Shown: positions 60,570 through 64,000 of the stretch, one piece after another
How the letters are laid out: each line of letters begins with the position of its first letter
How positions within the stretch are numbered: position 1 is the first letter of the stretch
NCBI GenBank assembly: GCA_038135065.1
Contig: JAYPWI010000019.1
Location: 1-64,000, forward strand
Direction of reading: 5' to 3'
Source: JAYPWI01 sp038135065
GTDB lineage: Bacteria; Actinomycetota; Acidimicrobiia; Acidimicrobiales; Poriferisodalaceae
Length of the DNA: 64,000 bases
Position numbers and translations under genes: made by a program
The notes under the pieces: model-generated
Told to the model about the DNA's origin: nothing
The model's input: only the letters and a program-made list of their open reading frames with translations
The model's database searches: none

Positions 60570-61336
60570 GCCGCGTCCCACTCATCTCCGGTAACTGGAA
60601 GATGAACCTCAATCACTTCGAGGCCATCCAACTCCTTCAGAAGCTGAGCTACGCCCTGGGGTCTCACGACTTCGACAAGGTGGAGGTGACCGTCCACCCG
60701 CCGTTCACCGACATCAGGTCGGTGCAGACGGTGATCGACGCCGATCGGATGTCCTTCGGCCTGGGTGCCCAGAACTGTCACATGGAGGCGTCCGGTGCGT
60801 TCACCGGTGAGGTGTCGCCGGCCATGCTGGCCAAGCTCGACGTCGACTACGTGATCGTCGGGCACAGCGAGCGGAGGGCTCTGTTCGGGGAGACGGACGA
60901 GGTGGTGGCAGCCAAGGCGGCCGCCGTGTTCGCCCACGGCATGGTGCCCATCGTGTGCGTCGGGGAGACCCTCGAACAGCGGGAGGCGGGGGAGGCCGAG
61001 GCCGTGGTGGAGGCCCAGGTGCGGGCCAGCCTGGCCACCGTCAAGGGTGACCAGTTCGACACGCTGGTGGTGGCGTACGAGCCCGTGTGGGCCATCGGCA
61101 CCGGCAAGACGGCCTCCTCGGAGGATGCCCAGGCCATGTGCGCCCACATCCGTTCGGTGATCGGATCGTTGCGCTCGGGGGCCGGGGACACGGTCCGCAT
61201 CCAGTACGGGGGGTCGGTGAACCCCTCGAACGTGGCCGAGTTGATGGCCCAACCGGACATCGACGGTGCCCTGGTGGGCGGGGCCAGCCTCGACGCCGAT
61301 ACCTTCGCCCGGGTGGCCGGGTTCGGCGACGCCTGA
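60566..61336 (+). CDS. tpiA: triosephosphate isomerase
   Basis: TIM barrel interconverting DHAP and GAP, 256 residues. Asn10 and Lys12 in ISGNWKMN, His100 in IVGHSERR, catalytic Glu172 in VAYEPVWAIGTG and IQYGGSVNPSN for phosphate. ATG overlaps the pgk stop. Confidence 0.97.
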   Translation: MSRVPLISGNWKMNLNHFEAIQLLQKLSYALGSHDFDKVEVTVHPPFTDIRSVQTVIDADRMSFGLGAQNCHMEASGAFTGEVSPAMLAKLDVDYVIVGHSERRALFGETDEVVAAKAAAVFAHGMVPIVCVGETLEQREAGEAEAVVEAQVRASLATVKGDQFDTLVVAYEPVWAIGTGKTASSEDAQAMCAHIRSVIGSLRSGAGDTVRIQYGGSVNPSNVAELMAQPDIDGALVGGASLDADTFARVAGFGDA

Positions 61337-61381
61337 GCCGTCGGGTGACGGCCCCGCCCCTGTGGGCGTAGTGTCGGATCC

Positions 61382-62866
61382 ATGACCGGGGACACTGCTC
61401 AGCCACCACTGCCCGACGGGTTGGTGGTGTTCGTCAAACGCGACTGCCCGACCTGTGTGGAGATCGAGTCGGTACTGGCCGACATGGCCGACCGGGCCGA
61501 GGTCACCGTGTACAGCCAGGACGACCCCGGCTTTCCTGCTGGGGTGACGGGGGTGGTGGACGACACCGCCCTGGCCATGTCGTGGCATCACGACATCGAG
61601 ACCGTACCGACCCTCGTCCACGTCACAGGGGGCAAGGAGATGGCCCGCACCGTGGGGTGGGACCGGGCGTCGTGGGAGGCCATGAGCGGCCTGGACGACC
61701 TGGGGACCGACATCGCCGACTGGCGACCCGGGTGCGGTTCCCTGTCGGTGGACCCCGACAACGTCGACCGGTTGGAGGCCCTCTACGGGGGTGGCAACCT
61801 GCACAGCCGCCGGGTGGAGTTCGCCACCCTCGAGGACGAGTTCGAAGCCATCTACGACCGGGGGTGGTCCGACGGGCTGCCGGTGATCCCCCCGACCGAG
61901 GAGCGGGTGGCCCGCATGCTGGCCGGCACCACCCGCAACCCCGACGAGGTGGTGGCCGTGGTGCCCCCGGCCCTGGTGGAGTGCACGGTGGAGAAGGTGG
62001 CCATCAACGCAGTGATGGCCGGGTGTCGCCCCGAGTACCTGCCCGTCGTGCTGGCTGCGGTGGAGGCGGCCTGCACCGATCAGTTCAACATGCACGGCCT
62101 GTTGTGCACCCTGTGGTTCAGTGGGCCGGTGGTCATGGTCAACGGCCCCATCCGACACCAGATCGGGATGAACACCGACAAGAACGCCCTCGGACAGGGA
62201 AACCGGGCCAACTCGACTATCGGCCGGGCCCTGCAGTTGGTGATCCGTAACGTCGGGGGTGGGACGCCAGGCATCGGGGGGATCGACCGCTCGGCCCTGG
62301 GGGCACCGTCCAAGGTGGGCTGGTGCTTCCCCGAGGACGAGGAGGGCCTGCCCGAAGGGTGGGAGCCCCTGTCGGTGAGCCGGGGATTCGAGCGGGGGCA
62401 GAACACGGTGACCCTGTTCGCCGGCCACGGACCTATCGGGGCCATCGATCAGATCTCCCGCACCCCGGAATCACTGACCCGCACCCTGGCCGACCAGCTG
62501 CTGGGGGTGGGACACCGCAAGCTGCCCAGCGAGGCCATGATCGTCATGACCCCTGAGCACATGCGGGTCTACGCTGAAGCGGGCTGGTCCAAAGCCCGGT
62601 TCTACGACGAACTCGAGCCCCTGATCCAGATCGACCCGGCCAAGGCGGCCCGTGGGGTGGACGGCATCGAAGAGGGTCTCGAACTGGACGGCCCGTCGAT
62701 CTTCGGCGACAGCGACGAGAGCGCACCAACCATCCGCAAGCTCCCCAAATGGTCGCCCATGGTGATCAGGGCCGGTGGGGGCGCCGGCGCGTTCTCGGCT
62801 ATCCTGCAGGGGTGGGTGCCCGGGTCCAAGGGCAGCATGCCCATCACCCACCCCATTGGAACCTGA
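61382..62866 (+). CDS. thioredoxin-domain fusion protein of unknown function
   Basis: 494 residues. Residues 10-115 form a thioredoxin-like domain (LVVFVKRDCPTCVEIESVL with CPTC at 22-25, cis-Pro in VPTLVHV). Residues 145-494 are a second, uncharacterised domain with striking conserved stretches: RGWSDGLPVIPPTEERVARM, PALVECTVEKVAINAVMAGC, FNMHGLLCTLWFSGPVVMVNG, GQGNRANSTIGRALQLVIRN and AGGGAGAFSAILQGWVPG. DWRPGCGSLSVDP links them. No membrane segment or signal is seen, so it is likely cytosolic. I recognise no named function. It is 45 bp after tpiA and 16 bp before a P450. Confidence 0.75.
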   Translation: MTGDTAQPPLPDGLVVFVKRDCPTCVEIESVLADMADRAEVTVYSQDDPGFPAGVTGVVDDTALAMSWHHDIETVPTLVHVTGGKEMARTVGWDRASWEAMSGLDDLGTDIADWRPGCGSLSVDPDNVDRLEALYGGGNLHSRRVEFATLEDEFEAIYDRGWSDGLPVIPPTEERVARMLAGTTRNPDEVVAVVPPALVECTVEKVAINAVMAGCRPEYLPVVLAAVEAACTDQFNMHGLLCTLWFSGPVVMVNGPIRHQIGMNTDKNALGQGNRANSTIGRALQLVIRNVGGGTPGIGGIDRSALGAPSKVGWCFPEDEEGLPEGWEPLSVSRGFERGQNTVTLFAGHGPIGAIDQISRTPESLTRTLADQLLGVGHRKLPSEAMIVMTPEHMRVYAEAGWSKARFYDELEPLIQIDPAKAARGVDGIEEGLELDGPSIFGDSDESAPTIRKLPKWSPMVIRAGGGAGAFSAILQGWVPGSKGSMPITHPIGT

Positions 62867-62882
62867 GCGGGAGGCGCCTCCG

Positions 62883-64000
62883 ATGACCGTCGCCCTCGAG
62901 GGGTCACCCGGGTCGTGGGATCCCGCAACGTTCGACTTCCTGCACCCCCAGATGCGCGTCGACCCGTTCCCGACGTTCAAGGTGATGCGGGAACAGTCGC
63001 CCGTGCACTGGGACGGCATGGCCCACTGGGTGTTCCGCTACGAGGACGCCCGGTCGGTGCTGCTGGGCGACGAGTTCGGCCGGGTGGCCTCGGCCTTCCA
63101 GCGCCAGTACTTCACCTCACTGGGGTCCGGACAGCCCTACGAATACGTCATCCGTCGCATGACCTACCTCGACACCGGCGATCACCACCGGGTGCGGGGT
63201 CTGTTCGCCGCCACGTTCACCCCGCGGCGGATCGAGGGGCTGCGCACCTACATCGCCGACCTAGTCGACGGGCTGCTGGGAACAGTGGATCCTGCAGAGC
63301 CGTTCGATCTCCTCGAGGCGGTCGCCCATCCCGTGCCCTCGCTGGTGATCTGCGAACTGCTCGGGGTGCCGCAGGCCGACCGGTCGCAATTCGACGGGTG
63401 GACCCAACGGATCGCCCATCTGGTGTCCCCGGCCATCACGGCCGAGCAGTACGCCGATGCGTCGGCCGCCCTGGCCGAGGAGTGGGACATGATGGAGCAG
63501 CTGATCGCTGACCGGTCTCGCGACCTCGGCGACGACCTGTTGTCGGACCTCATCAGGGCCAGCCAGGCCGATCCCGATGCCATCACCCACGAGGAGTTGG
63601 TCAGCAACTGCATCTTCCTGTTCTCGGCTGGGCACCAGACGACCAGGGACACGGTGGGCAACGGGGTGCTGGCCATGCTCGAGGATCGCAGCCAGTGGGA
63701 GTTCCTGGCCGCTGATCCGGCTGGCCGGGCACGGGCGGCCACCGAGGAATGCCTCCGCTACGACGCCCCCGTGGTGCAGAGCTGGGAAGTGGCCTTCGAG
63801 GACACCGAGATCGGCGGCTACCCGATCAAGGCCGGGGAGGCCGTGTTCCCCCTCTTGGGGGCCTGCAACCACGACCCGGCCCGCTTCGAGGACCCCGACC
63901 GCTTCCGCATCGACCGCGACGACAACGTGCCCGTTACCTTCAGCCTCGGCCCCCACCACTGCATGGGTTCGGCCCTGGCCCGGATGGAGGTGTCGATCAT
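62883..64000 (+). CDS. cytochrome P450 (3' end outside window)
   Basis: 372 codons from ATG 62883, running off the window. I-helix FSAGHQTTRDTVGN, K-helix ExxR in ATEECLRYDAPV, and heme loop TFSLGPHHCMGSALARME with Cys360 as thiolate ligand. It is a class-I bacterial P450 needing separate ferredoxin and reductase, neither of which is here. GGGAGG 8 bases before the ATG is the ribosome-binding site, embedded in a GGAGGCGCCTCC palindrome. The frame has no stop before the edge. Confidence 0.93.
   Translation, partial: MTVALEGSPGSWDPATFDFLHPQMRVDPFPTFKVMREQSPVHWDGMAHWVFRYEDARSVLLGDEFGRVASAFQRQYFTSLGSGQPYEYVIRRMTYLDTGDHHRVRGLFAATFTPRRIEGLRTYIADLVDGLLGTVDPAEPFDLLEAVAHPVPSLVICELLGVPQADRSQFDGWTQRIAHLVSPAITAEQYADASAALAEEWDMMEQLIADRSRDLGDDLLSDLIRASQADPDAITHEELVSNCIFLFSAGHQTTRDTVGNGVLAMLEDRSQWEFLAADPAGRARAATEECLRYDAPVVQSWEVAFEDTEIGGYPIKAGEAVFPLLGACNHDPARFEDPDRFRIDRDDNVPVTFSLGPHHCMGSALARMEVSI

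Noticed and set aside
60458..62428. 656-codon minus-strand frame opposite tpiA and the Trx fusion gene
   Set aside because: No domain or start signal is recognisable and the plus-strand genes explain the region.
61382..62866. Selenoprotein candidate because of CPTC and CGS motifs
   Set aside because: No in-frame TGA occurs at a Cys position; both motifs use Cys codons.

Overview
The window is high-GC bacterial chromosome, dense with genes that mostly lie in short runs with 4-base ATGA or GTGA overlaps. Several features point to an actinobacterium: a mycothiol synthase (mshD), an S-(hydroxymethyl)mycothiol dehydrogenase (mscR), an ANTAR response regulator of the PdtaR type just before polA, an acidic zinc-ribbon protein of the DUF4193 kind, and a gene order (his, trp, pdtaR, polA, rpsA, coaE, uvrB, uvrA, uvrC, rapZ, gap, pgk, tpi) resembling that of Mycobacterium. 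Separate hisA and trpF genes in place of one bifunctional priA, and a fused trpEG, argue against a typical Actinomycetia genome. A deep lineage such as Acidimicrobiia is my inference. Two 10-N gaps, one surrounded by G/C homopolymer junk, show this is a draft, probably metagenomic, assembly.

Layout. 1-5.1 kb: a partial MaoC hydratase, a small membrane protein, rlmN, a VIT1-type transporter, mshD, nth, a CitE-like lyase and a small coiled-coil protein. 5.1-10.3 kb: hisD-C-B-H-A-F, each overlapping the next by 4 bp. 10.3-15.1 kb: an acyl-CoA synthetase, an alpha/beta hydrolase, an orphan GroES-like protein and fused trpEG. 15.1-21.5 kb: ygfZ, a J-domain protein and a small monooxygenase, then trpC (broken by a gap), trpF, trpB, a TylF-type methyltransferase on the other strand with an upstream in-frame stop, and trpA (broken by a gap). 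21.5-24.6 kb: a membrane protein, a HIT-like protein, a lipoprotein cytochrome c, a peroxiredoxin, fabZ and azlCD. 24.7-29 kb, minus strand: the fatty-acid operon fabD-fabH-fabG-acpP-fabF, in which FabD carries an extra C-terminal biotinyl/lipoyl-like domain. Then tRNA-Leu(CAA).

29.3-42.6 kb: a polysaccharide flippase, an atypical SDR, a DUF3105-like lipoprotein, a coiled-coil protein, pdtaR, polA, a YdcF-like protein, a methyltransferase, rpsA, coaE, an M3 oligopeptidase, an SDR and the acidic zinc-ribbon protein. 42.7-55.8 kb: a nucleotide-excision-repair neighbourhood with uvrB, mscR, uvrA, an amidase, a minus-strand MacAB-type cassette with its own lipoprotein, and uvrC. 55.8-64 kb: an SDR, a methyltransferase, rapZ, then the glycolytic run gapA-pgk-tpiA, a thioredoxin fusion protein of unknown function and a cytochrome P450 that runs off the end.

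No stretch longer than about 300 bases lacks a gene. The largest gaps are 20577-20777 (trpA leader region), 28968-29132 (divergent fabD/tRNA promoters), 32580-32738 (before pdtaR), 56532-56688 (divergent promoters with small repeats), 42592-42724 (divergent uvrB promoter) and 37351-37456 (rpsA leader). I see no CRISPR array, rRNA, insertion sequence, prophage or integrase. The most unusual items are the Trx-fusion protein next to the P450, the FabD fusion, the MacAB-lipoprotein cassette inside the uvr neighbourhood, and the methyltransferase split by a stop codon.
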